This document shows positions 1-5,562 of a stretch of DNA of 5,562 bases, piece after piece. Every line of letters begins with the position of its first letter. Position 1 is the stretch's first letter. The position numbers were made by a program, and so were the translations under genes. The notes below the pieces were generated by a model. That model was not told the origin of the DNA. It made no database searches and worked only from the letters and a program-made list of their open reading frames with translations. Source of the stretch: Chloroflexota bacterium (GTDB lineage: Bacteria > Chloroflexota > Dehalococcoidia > GIF9 > AB-539-J10); contig JADFUZ010000016.1 of assembly GCA_015222295.1 (NCBI GenBank), positions 1 through 5,562 of the forward strand, written 5' to 3'.

Positions 1-238
1 CCTTACCCACTTCTGCGGGAGGCGATATATGTTCAACTATCTTCTCTGCTATGGTGAGAGGGGACATCCCCACGGTTCGAGCTAACTTAAGAGGGAGACC
101 CGAGGCGAAGTCCCCATGCGCCGGATCCTGAGGGTGCTCTACAGTTGCGTCAGGCAATGCAACCAGAGCAAGGCTGCCGTCCTGTTGAGCTGCGGCCATT
201 GCTTGCTGGAGGCATCTGGTCAGTTTTTCGCCAAGCAT
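1..238 (-). CDS. argS: Arginyl-tRNA synthetase, N-terminal part (cut by window edge)
   Basis: The reading frame begins with ATG at 236-238 and runs 79 codons off the left edge, so only the N-terminal part is visible. ArgS attaches arginine to tRNA-Arg in the cytoplasm using ATP. Recognition rests on residues 36-72, where HPQDPAHGDFASGLPLKLAR and then MSPLTIAEKIVEHI follow the pattern of the ArgS N-terminal additional domain (compare the family's HGDYATNxALxLAK...P..IAE). That domain contacts the tRNA D-loop. The HIGH and KMSKS catalytic motifs would lie outside the window. The start is supported by GGAG eight bases upstream and by an in-frame TAG at 260-262 with no other start between. It lies 36 bp after the recG stop, same strand, with no promoter that I can see in the gap, so it is probably the third gene of a fakA-recG-argS operon. 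Identification is good for the family; the full length is unknown. Confidence 0.88.
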   Translation of the reverse strand, partial: MLGEKLTRCLQQAMAAAQQDGSLALVALPDATVEHPQDPAHGDFASGLPLKLARTVGMSPLTIAEKIVEHISPPAEVGK

Positions 239-274
239 TCCGGTTGCTCCGGGTGATTCCTAGCCAACATTATA

Positions 275-2833
275 TCAACTCCATTCGATACTACTTGGCC
301 ACAGCTGCGACAGTCGCTGTCTCAGAGGGCCGTGGTCTGCCTTTCTCAGAGAGTGGTCGCTTTGGAAGAGAATCATTGCCTCGTGGCGAGCTAACTCCAG
401 AAGACGCAGGTTCGACAACTTGGCTATTTTGAGTTCAGGCAAACCACTTTGCTGGGTTCCGAAGAATTGCCCCGGGCCTCGCAGGTCCAGGTCTTTCTGT
501 GCCAGGACGAAGCCGTCGTGGATGTTCTCCATGAGCCGCAGTCGGTCGCTGGCCTCAGGTGCTTCAACGGCGGCTCTTTCGGGGATGAGCAGGCAATAGC
601 TTTGATCCTTACCACGGCCTACGCGGCCTCTGAACTGATGAAGCTGCGATAGTCCGAAGTGGTCAGCCCCCTCTATTAGCATGACGGTAGCAGTGGGTAT
701 ATCAATGCCAACTTCCACCACTGAGGTTGAGACCAGGATATCAAGCTCACCGTCGCGGAAACGGCGCATTACTTGCTCTTTGTCGCCCGGATGCATTCGG
801 CCGTGAAGCAGCCCCAGCTTCAGATCCGGGAACACCTGTGTGGATAGATACTCGTGTTCACTTGTGGCAGCTTTGGCTTCCAGGGCTTCTGACTCTTCGA
901 TTAAAGGGCAAATTATGAAAGCTTGCTTGCCGTTGCTGACTTGCTGGCGCAAAAACGCATAGGCTTTCTCCACATGCTGGGGCTCAAGGTATTCCGTTCT
1001 TATGATCTGTCGTCCGGGAGGCAATTCATCGATAACTGAGAGGTCAAGGTCTCCGTAGAGCGTCAACGCCAGTGTTCGAGGGATGGGGGTGGCTGTCATG
1101 ACCAAAACGTGGGGATTGAATCCCTTCTGACGCAAAGCAGAGCGTTGCAGTACGCCGAAACGCTGTTGCTCGTCTATCACTGCCAACCCCAGCCGACGGA
1201 ATTCCACCTCTTTCTGAATTAGGGCGTGGGTCCCGATAGCGATGTCGATCTCGCCTTGCTCAATCTTGTGGTGTAGATTCCTTTTTTCCTGGTCGCTAAG
1301 ACTCCCAACGAGCAAAGCAATGGCAAGTGGCCGTGACAGAAACCCGTCATAGTGCCTGATATGGCTTGACTGTGCTGAGGTGGCCTGGTCGCCGTGCTTC
1401 TCGGGATGGTTATCCTGCGTGCTGGTTTTCGCCAGATAGCTGCAAATGTTGTGGAAATGCTGTTCGGCCAGTATTTCTGTAGGTGCCATGAATGCTCCTT
1501 GAAAGCCGTTGGCAACAGCTGTCAGCAGTGTCAAAGTGGCCACAACGGTCTTGCCACTGCCTACCTCGCCCTGCAGAAGGCGCGACATGGCCCGTGCCTG
1601 TCTGAGGTCAGCCAGGATATCCTCGAGCACTCGTTCTTGAGCCCTGGTCAGAGTGAACGGTAGACGGGCCAAGAATCCGTCAATGACTTCTCGACGTATG
1701 ACGAACGCGTTGCCCGGCTGCCCCTCTTGCCAATCTCGTTTTCTGGCCAACACACCCAGTTGAAAGAGGAGCAACTCATCAAATGCCAGGCGTTCCCTGG
1801 CTTTCTGCGCCATCAACTGGTCGTCAGGATAGTGGGCTTGCCTTATTGCTTCGCGAAGCTCCAATAGGTCGCAGCGACGGGAAATCCCTTGCGGCAAGAA
1901 ATCACTCAGTTGCCACAGCAGCTTGTCGGTGACTTGCTTCGTCCATTTCCTCACCTGTCTGGGATATAAGCCCTGGGTGAGGGGATAAATCGGGACCAGG
2001 CGACCGGTGTGGATCAATTCCTGGTCCGTGAGCAGTTCCCACTGGGGAGACTGAAAGACCTTTTTTCCCCGGAATTCGGCTACTGTGCCACTGAGCACTA
2101 TTCGGGTGTTGGTGGGGAAGTTCCTGGCCAAATACGGCTGGTTGAACCAGACCGCTCTGACGGTTCCGCTTTCGTCAGCCACGGTTACCTCTGTGCCCGG
2201 GCGATTGCCGAAGGTCTTCACTCTGGACTCCCATACGCTGCCTATGATGGTCTGCTCCTTCTTGATAGTCTGCTCTGTATCTGCTTCAAGTTCGGCTATG
2301 GGACTCCTTTGGCTGTAGTCGATATATCGTCGCGGGGTGAAGTAGAGCAAGTCACTGATTGTCCTCACGCCCAGCCTTGCGAACCTGGCAGCGACCTTTC
2401 CTGTGATGCCTCTGATGACTGTTATGGGCGAATCCAGTGTCTCCTGCCCCTTGCCAGAGAATCTCTCTTGGTGGAGTGTCCTGCTCTCTTCGGGGTTGCT
2501 TGCTGGTGGCGCAAGTTCGACGGTCATGGTGACAGGGGAAGGCCTGCGATGACGGAGGGAGAGGGCTTGTTCTGTTGTCTTCTCGAGTTCATCCAGCCAG
2601 GAAAACAGCTTCGCTATCCATTTCTTGCGCTGATCAGTATCCCAGGAACCATAGTTGGATTCCGCCAGATTGAGCCGATCGAAAACAGCGCCAAGGCGCG
2701 GGCTGGATACTGCTTGCCTGATTTGCCCTGCCTGTCTGTGAAGGTACTTGTCGAGGCCGCCGATTACCGCTTTGTCGCTGTATCCCTTCGTGGCCTCCAA
2801 CTCAAGGACTTTTCTCAGCGAGTCGATAATCAT
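275..2833 (-). CDS. recG: ATP-dependent DNA helicase RecG
   Basis: RecG is a monomeric superfamily 2 translocase that regresses stalled replication forks and processes branched recombination and R-loop intermediates. Seen in the 852-residue protein: an N-terminal helical extension (about 1-135), a wedge/OB-fold region (about 194-270), then the helicase motifs. These are a Q-like FTLTRAQ (393-399), Walker A GEVGSGKT (422-429), Ia APTEILAEQH (450-459), Ib GTHALIQ (534-540), II DEQQ (554-557), III MTATPIPRT (579-587), V STSVVEVGIDIP (702-713) and VI QFRGRVGRG (733-741). The RecG-specific C-terminal stretch with LRGPGQFFGTQQSG follows (784-797). E. coli RecG is 693 aa. The extra length here is the N-terminal extension, of the kind known in Thermotoga RecG, plus a hydrophilic insertion of about 30 residues between Ia and Ib. 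The ATG is the only good start, because an in-frame TGA lies at 2843-2845, but it has no Shine-Dalgarno. It follows fakA by 51 bp. Family assignment is very secure. Confidence 0.97.
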   Translation of the reverse strand: MIIDSLRKVLELEATKGYSDKAVIGGLDKYLHRQAGQIRQAVSSPRLGAVFDRLNLAESNYGSWDTDQRKKWIAKLFSWLDELEKTTEQALSLRHRRPSPVTMTVELAPPASNPEESRTLHQERFSGKGQETLDSPITVIRGITGKVAARFARLGVRTISDLLYFTPRRYIDYSQRSPIAELEADTEQTIKKEQTIIGSVWESRVKTFGNRPGTEVTVADESGTVRAVWFNQPYLARNFPTNTRIVLSGTVAEFRGKKVFQSPQWELLTDQELIHTGRLVPIYPLTQGLYPRQVRKWTKQVTDKLLWQLSDFLPQGISRRCDLLELREAIRQAHYPDDQLMAQKARERLAFDELLLFQLGVLARKRDWQEGQPGNAFVIRREVIDGFLARLPFTLTRAQERVLEDILADLRQARAMSRLLQGEVGSGKTVVATLTLLTAVANGFQGAFMAPTEILAEQHFHNICSYLAKTSTQDNHPEKHGDQATSAQSSHIRHYDGFLSRPLAIALLVGSLSDQEKRNLHHKIEQGEIDIAIGTHALIQKEVEFRRLGLAVIDEQQRFGVLQRSALRQKGFNPHVLVMTATPIPRTLALTLYGDLDLSVIDELPPGRQIIRTEYLEPQHVEKAYAFLRQQVSNGKQAFIICPLIEESEALEAKAATSEHEYLSTQVFPDLKLGLLHGRMHPGDKEQVMRRFRDGELDILVSTSVVEVGIDIPTATVMLIEGADHFGLSQLHQFRGRVGRGKDQSYCLLIPERAAVEAPEASDRLRLMENIHDGFVLAQKDLDLRGPGQFFGTQQSGLPELKIAKLSNLRLLELARHEAMILFQSDHSLRKADHGPLRQRLSQLWPSSIEWS

Positions 2834-2884
2834 TTTGGGAGGTCATTGTCCGATTGCTGTGGAGCTACAGCCGCGGTCTGAGAG

Positions 2885-4519
2885 TCATTCCAGAGAGATA
2901 ATATAATCATAGTGAGCTTGACCACCAAAGACTACCTCCACCTCGAGGCCGTACTTGGTGCGGATTTCGCGGCCCACACCCTCAGCCTCAGTGGCACGAG
3001 TTTCACTGCCATAGTAGATGGTGACCATTTCCGCCTTTGCGACATCCGCCTTTATGAGAGCCTCAAAGACCGCGACCAATATGTCGTTGTCAGTGGCTAT
3101 GATATCCTCGTCATTCAGGATGGCGATGTATTGCCCTCGGCGTATTCTCAGGCCGTTGACCTGTGACCCACGCACCGCCCTGGTGACTTCCACTGTTCTT
3201 ACCGTCCCTATGGCCTCTTCCATGCTTTGGGCATTATCCTCCATAGTGAGGTCGTAATTGAAAGCAAGGAGAGCGGCTATTCCTTGGGGGATGGTCCTGC
3301 TGGGAACCACACCCACCTTCTTTGAGGTCACGGACTGGACCTGATGCGCCGTGGCGATGATGTTTTTGTTGTTGGGCAACACGATGACTTCATCGGCGGG
3401 CGCCGATTCTACAGCGTGCAACAGCTGCCGAACGCTGGGGTTCATTGTCTGGCCCCCAGGGACAATAATTGTAGACCCAAGGCTGCTAAACACCTTGAAG
3501 ATGCCCTCCCCGGAGGCGACCGTTACCACAGCCATATCGACCTTTGGCATTTTCTCTCTCTGCAACCTTATGAATTCCTCGTACTGGTCATCCATGTTCT
3601 TGATCTCTATGTGGTGCAAGGTGCCCAGGTGCGTAGCATCATCAAGGATTTCGCCCGGCTTAAAGGTGTGGATATGAACTCTGACCAAGGAGCCATTTCC
3701 CGTAACGATCACGGATTGGCCCTTTCTCTTGAACTTGTTTCTTATCTTTGCTACATCGAGTTTCGCTGCGGACAACACGAAGTTCGTGCAGTATCCGTAC
3801 GGCACCTCCACCTCGGTGGCTATTTGAGTTAGGTTCGGGGCTAGGGGCATATCTGCAGCAACCAATTCTGGCTTTCGGTATCTTGTCTCTTTCGATTTCC
3901 CGCTAACGTAATAGAGAGCGCCCTCTAGCAACACGTACAGACCCTGCCCTCCTGCATCTACTACACCGGCTTCACGTAACACCGGTAATAGGTCAGGTGT
4001 TCGGGCCACCGAATCTTTGGCTGCCTGTGTTGCGACCTCCATCACGGATAGCAAGGTTCCTGAGTCGGTTCTGGCGTGTTCGTCCGCGGCCTTGGCTGCG
4101 TCTCTGAGCACCGTCAAGATGGTACCTTCTACAGGGTTGACGAGGGACTCGTAGGCTGCTTGTGAGCCTTCAAGAAGTGCGTCGGCGAACGCTCGGCCGT
4201 CGAAGGAACTCTTACCTTCCAATCCCTTCGCCAGACCATGGCAGAACTGAGACAGTATTACGCCGGAATTACCCCGAGCTCCCATTAGAGCGCCAGAGGC
4301 CATCGATTTTGCCACCAGCGACGCACTGCTGTCGGGGTTTTGCTTTACCTCTTCCAGGGCGGACCGCATGGTGAGTAGCATGTTGATCCCCGTGTCGCCA
4401 TCAGGAACGGGAAACACATTTATCGCGTTAATGTCCGGCACAGCTTTCTCAAGCCATGCCGTGCCCAGGGAGAACATCTTCTTCAGGGTTCTGCCGTCGG
4501 CCATATTGGTTTTCGTCAT
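2885..4519 (-). CDS. fakA: Fatty acid kinase subunit FakA (DhaL/DAK2 domain, YloV family)
   Basis: FakA is the ATP-binding subunit of fatty acid kinase; it phosphorylates fatty acids held by a FakB (DegV) carrier, giving acyl-phosphate for phospholipid synthesis. The 544-residue length is normal for the family. The N-terminal DhaL domain (about 8-205) shows NVFPVPDGDTGINM (34-47) with the Mg/ATP-binding aspartates D40 and D42, then GARGNSGVILSQF (80-92) and VDAGGQGLYVLLEG (187-200). A middle domain follows with YGYC (C244) and HIHT (H282, H284), the Cys/His/His set of the family's zinc site. The C-terminal DegV-like domain (about 328-544) carries IIVPGGQTMNPS (351-362) and ends in the typical GGQ..Y.YIISLE. 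The ATG at 4517-4519 is the first in-frame start after a TAG at 4544-4546; M6 is an alternative, and neither has a clear Shine-Dalgarno. It is probably the first gene of the fakA-recG-argS operon. No fakB is visible. The fatty-acid substrate is inferred from the family. Confidence 0.93.
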   Translation of the reverse strand: MTKTNMADGRTLKKMFSLGTAWLEKAVPDINAINVFPVPDGDTGINMLLTMRSALEEVKQNPDSSASLVAKSMASGALMGARGNSGVILSQFCHGLAKGLEGKSSFDGRAFADALLEGSQAAYESLVNPVEGTILTVLRDAAKAADEHARTDSGTLLSVMEVATQAAKDSVARTPDLLPVLREAGVVDAGGQGLYVLLEGALYYVSGKSKETRYRKPELVAADMPLAPNLTQIATEVEVPYGYCTNFVLSAAKLDVAKIRNKFKRKGQSVIVTGNGSLVRVHIHTFKPGEILDDATHLGTLHHIEIKNMDDQYEEFIRLQREKMPKVDMAVVTVASGEGIFKVFSSLGSTIIVPGGQTMNPSVRQLLHAVESAPADEVIVLPNNKNIIATAHQVQSVTSKKVGVVPSRTIPQGIAALLAFNYDLTMEDNAQSMEEAIGTVRTVEVTRAVRGSQVNGLRIRRGQYIAILNDEDIIATDNDILVAVFEALIKADVAKAEMVTIYYGSETRATEAEGVGREIRTKYGLEVEVVFGGQAHYDYIISLE

Positions 4520-4545
4520 TTCATCGTTTACGTGGTACGCTAACT

Positions 4546-4555
4546 ATGATATCAT
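4546..4555. repeat. Perfect 10 bp palindrome ATGATATCAT in the divergent promoter region
   Basis: ATGAT is followed directly by its complement ATCAT. The second half recurs as ATCAT at 4560-4564, so TATGAT (4545-4550) and ATCATA (4560-4565) also form 6 bp inverted arms around a 9 bp spacer. The site sits over the predicted fakA transcription start and upstream of rpmB, where an operator would be expected. AT-rich short palindromes arise easily by chance, and no regulator is encoded in the window. Confidence 0.3.
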
Positions 4556-4559
4556 TGGC

Positions 4560-4588
4560 ATCATAAATTAAAATGGTGCTTTAGTAAA
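4560..4588 (-). promoter_or_regulatory. Candidate sigma-70-type promoter for fakA
   Basis: On the minus strand, TTTACT (4583-4588, four of six matches to TTGACA) is followed by a 17 bp spacer and TATGAT (4560-4565, five of six matches to TATAAT). Transcription would begin near 4553, giving a leader of about 34 bases before the fakA ATG. The ATGATATCAT palindrome (4546-4555) would overlap that start site. The call rests on consensus similarity only. Confidence 0.45.
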
Positions 4589-4597
4589 GTGAGGTAC

Positions 4598-4601
4598 AGG
4601 A
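4598..4601 (+). promoter_or_regulatory. Ribosome binding site AGGA that sets the GTG start of rpmB
   Basis: AGGA lies six bases before the GTG at 4608. A second purine run, GAGG at 4591-4594, is 13 bases away and too distant to be preferred. The site supports GTG rather than a later codon as the start, which is also required to keep the first cysteine pair of L28. Confidence 0.6.
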
Positions 4602-4607
4602 TTTTCT

Positions 4608-4790
4608 GTGAAGTGTGATATCTGTGGCAAGACCCCTCAGTTTGGCAACAACGTCAGCCACTCCAAGAAACGTACCAAGCGGCGCTGGTTGCCGAATATC
4701 CACCGAGCTACAATTATGGTAGGCGGACAGAAACGAGAAGTCAACATTTGCACAAGGTGCCTTCGCACCTATAACAAGCCACCGCGCTAG
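4608..4790 (+). CDS. rpmB: 50S ribosomal protein L28, zinc-ribbon (C+) form
   Basis: L28 is a small basic protein of the large ribosomal subunit. The 60-residue length is typical of the short bacterial form. The start MKCDICGKTPQFGNNVSHS contains the family signature in which G-K-x-P is followed by a G-N-x-V-S-H-S type stretch. The KKRTKRRWLPNI (20-31) segment is the usual rRNA-contacting basic patch. Two cysteine pairs, CDIC (C3, C6) and CTRC (C48, C51), are placed to bind zinc, so this is the C+ paralogue type; some bacteria carry a second, cysteine-free L28 that replaces it when zinc is scarce, but none is seen here. Translation starts at GTG with AGGA six bases upstream. It is the only plus-strand gene, divergent from fakA and convergent with rpe, and its TAG overlaps the rpe stop. 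Identification is very secure. Confidence 0.97.
   Translation: MKCDICGKTPQFGNNVSHSKKRTKRRWLPNIHRATIMVGGQKREVNICTRCLRTYNKPPR
4755..4770 (-). terminator. Possible hairpin terminator for the argH-rpe transcript, inside rpmB
   Basis: AGGTGC (4755-4760) and GCACCT (4765-4770) form a perfect 6 bp stem with a 4-base loop. Read on the minus strand, it begins 17 bases after the rpe stop and is followed by TTGTG, a poor U-tract. It lies in the coding region for the second L28 cysteine pair and the residues after it. Position favours a terminator role; the short stem and weak tail argue against strong intrinsic termination. Confidence 0.3.
4787..4790. other. CTAG shared by the convergent stop codons of rpmB and rpe
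   Basis: The palindrome CTAG supplies TAG to both genes: 4788-4790 on the plus strand ends rpmB, and 4787-4789 read on the minus strand ends rpe. The genes therefore overlap by four bases, and no intergenic base is left for a terminator between them. Confidence 0.95.
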
Positions 4791-5452
4791 CTTACGGTCT
4801 CTCTGAATGCCTGTAACGTCCGAATTATCCCTGACTGTGACTTGAATAGGCTGTTGCCGATTGCCAGAACGCCGGCGCCAGCCCGAACCACTCCAGCCGC
4901 ATTGTCCAGGGTAATCCCACCGTCAACTTCAAGCTCAGCGGTCGGTTGTCTCTCGTCGAGCATGCTGCGAAGGCGAGCCACTTTGTCCAGCGTCTCGGGA
5001 ATGAAGACCTGACCACCGAGGCCGGGGTTAACGCTCATCACGAGGACCAGATCAACGTGACGGATGATCTCTTCTAGTGAGCTCAATGGTGTGGCTGGGT
5101 TCACGGCGACCCCGGCTCTTGCCCCCAGTTGCTTTATGGACTGTATAGTCCGATGGATGTGGGGACAGGCCTCCACGTGGACGGTAACAAGGGTGGCGCC
5201 AGAAGAAACGAACTCCGGGATGTAGCATTCTGGATTCTCTATCATCAGGTGAACGTCCAGATCCAGGTCTGTCCAGGAGCGAACGGCAGCCACCACCAGG
5301 GCACCAACGGTGATATTGGGGACGAAATGGCCATCCATTACGTCGATGTGGATGTAATCGGCTCCTCCGCTCGTAGCTTCGGCAACTTGCTCACCAAGGC
5401 GAGCAAAGTCAGCGGAGAGAACAGACGGCGCTAGCTTAATGTGGCTGCTCAC
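4787..5452 (-). CDS. rpe: Ribulose-phosphate 3-epimerase
   Basis: Rpe interconverts ribulose 5-phosphate and xylulose 5-phosphate in the cytoplasm, in the pentose phosphate or Calvin-type pathways. The 221-residue TIM barrel is of normal length. The sequence shows LAPSVLSADFARLG (7-20) with the substrate-binding serine, YIHIDVMDGHFVPNIT (33-48) with metal ligands H35 and D37, DVHLMIENP (66-74) with H68, MSVNPGLGGQVFI (139-151), and EVDGGI (175-180) with the second catalytic aspartate D177. The phosphate-binding GNS is at 199-201. The usual phenylalanine of NPGFGGQ is leucine (L145) here, a mild change. The start is GTG at 5450-5452, overlapping the argH stop as GTGA, with only a weak GAGCG upstream, which suggests translational coupling. 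The stop TAG overlaps the rpmB stop in CTAG. Identification is very secure. Confidence 0.97.
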   Translation of the reverse strand: MSSHIKLAPSVLSADFARLGEQVAEATSGGADYIHIDVMDGHFVPNITVGALVVAAVRSWTDLDLDVHLMIENPECYIPEFVSSGATLVTVHVEACPHIHRTIQSIKQLGARAGVAVNPATPLSSLEEIIRHVDLVLVMSVNPGLGGQVFIPETLDKVARLRSMLDERQPTAELEVDGGITLDNAAGVVRAGAGVLAIGNSLFKSQSGIIRTLQAFRETVS

Positions 5453-5562
5453 GGCGTTCGCTCAACAAGCTGTCTTGCTCTGGCCAAGGCTATCTGCACC
5501 TGTTGGAGCGAAGTGCCACCAGGGATGTTTCTGGCAGCTATGGATGACTCCAGGGTGATATC
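5449..5562 (-). CDS. argH: Argininosuccinate lyase, C-terminal end (cut by window edge)
   Basis: An open frame enters from the right edge and ends in TGA at 5449-5451, giving the last 37 residues. ArgH splits argininosuccinate into arginine and fumarate, the last step of arginine biosynthesis, as a cytoplasmic homotetramer. The residues SSIAARNIPGGTSLQQVQ and then ALARARQLVE match the family's C-terminal pattern (compare SVAxRxxxGGTAPxxVxxxLxxAR). The catalytic signature GSSxMPxKxNP would be outside the window. Its TGA overlaps the rpe GTG as GTGA, so argH and rpe are probably one transcript with coupled translation. Only a short end is visible, so the family is likely but not certain. Confidence 0.8.
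   Translation of the reverse strand, partial: DITLESSIAARNIPGGTSLQQVQIALARARQLVERTP

Larger units (their letters stand above)
4520..4607. promoter_or_regulatory. Divergent promoter region between fakA and rpmB
   Basis: This 88 bp AT-rich gap is the only intergenic space in the window from which genes diverge, so it must hold the promoters for both rpmB (rightward) and fakA (leftward) unless these start inside neighbouring genes. It contains a perfect 10 bp palindrome ATGATATCAT at 4546-4555 and a further ATCAT at 4560-4564. The leftward promoter is listed separately. For rpmB the best -35 is TTGGCA at 4555-4560, but the -10 that would go with it (TTTAGT, 4580-4585) is 19 bp away and weak; TAAAAT at 4569-4574 is a better -10 without a matching -35. 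The rpmB promoter is therefore unresolved. Confidence 0.6.

Noticed and set aside
145..432. Plus-strand open frame of 95 codons spanning the recG-argS junction
   Set aside because: It overlaps the start of argS and the end of recG, both firmly identified on the other strand, and has no recognisable motif.
2856..2871. Small hairpin in the fakA-recG gap considered as a terminator
   Set aside because: The stem is only about five pairs on the minus-strand transcript and no U-tract follows, so it would not stop transcription; fakA-recG read-through is more likely.
2009..2881. Long plus-strand open frame of 290 codons opposite the N-terminal half of recG
   Set aside because: It is fully antisense to a conserved recG frame, has no recognisable domain or ribosome site at its start, and its composition is what the complement of recG codons would give.
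3344..3832. Plus-strand open frame of 162 codons opposite fakA
   Set aside because: Antisense to the conserved middle and C-terminal domains of FakA, with no family resemblance and no upstream signals.
4545..4550. TATGAT on the plus strand as a -10 box for rpmB
   Set aside because: No -35-like hexamer lies 16-18 bp upstream (CATCGT at the 17 bp position), and there is no extended -10 TG.
1..5562. Search for CRISPR repeats, insertion sequence ends, tRNA or defence-type genes
   Set aside because: I found no direct repeat series, transposase-like frame, tRNA-like fold or unexplained long gene; coding regions fill almost all of the window.

Overview
This is an ordinary bacterial housekeeping segment of roughly even base composition. 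It is densely packed, with six protein genes or gene ends filling almost all of it. I see no mobile element, CRISPR array, tRNA, rRNA or phage-like gene. The set and order (rpe, a cysteine-containing L28 gene in the opposite orientation, fakA, recG) resemble the rpe-rpmB-yloU-yloV-recG neighbourhood known from Firmicutes. The extended RecG and moderate GC would also fit a Chloroflexota (Dehalococcoidia-like) genome. Chloroflexota is my preferred guess, but the phylum cannot be settled from this window.

Layout from left to right. On the minus strand, the N-terminal 79 codons of argS (arginyl-tRNA synthetase) run off the left edge. Upstream of it lies complete recG (852 aa, replication-fork and recombination helicase), then complete fakA (544 aa, DhaL-type fatty-acid kinase subunit). 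These three genes are co-directional with gaps of 51 bp (fakA-recG) and 36 bp (recG-argS), so they probably form one operon read fakA-recG-argS. An 88 bp divergent region separates fakA from rpmB (L28, 60 aa), the only plus-strand gene. It holds a plausible minus-strand promoter and a 10 bp perfect palindrome. rpmB meets rpe (ribulose-phosphate 3-epimerase, minus strand, 221 aa) tail to tail: the two stop codons overlap in a shared CTAG. Upstream of rpe, the last 37 codons of argH (argininosuccinate lyase) enter from the right edge and overlap the rpe start by a GTGA junction, so argH-rpe looks translationally coupled.

Functionally the genes are a mixed core set: arginine biosynthesis and charging (argH, argS), pentose phosphate metabolism (rpe), ribosome assembly (rpmB), uptake of exogenous fatty acids (fakA) and fork repair (recG). 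No pathway joins them, and the clustering is probably inherited gene order. The points worth a second look are small: the CTAG stop overlap with no intergenic terminator, a perfect hairpin inside the end of rpmB that could serve the opposing transcript, the palindrome in the divergent promoter region, and three features of RecG (N-terminal extension, a hydrophilic insertion between helicase motifs Ia and Ib, and DEQQ in place of DEQH). I did not find an undescribed system here.
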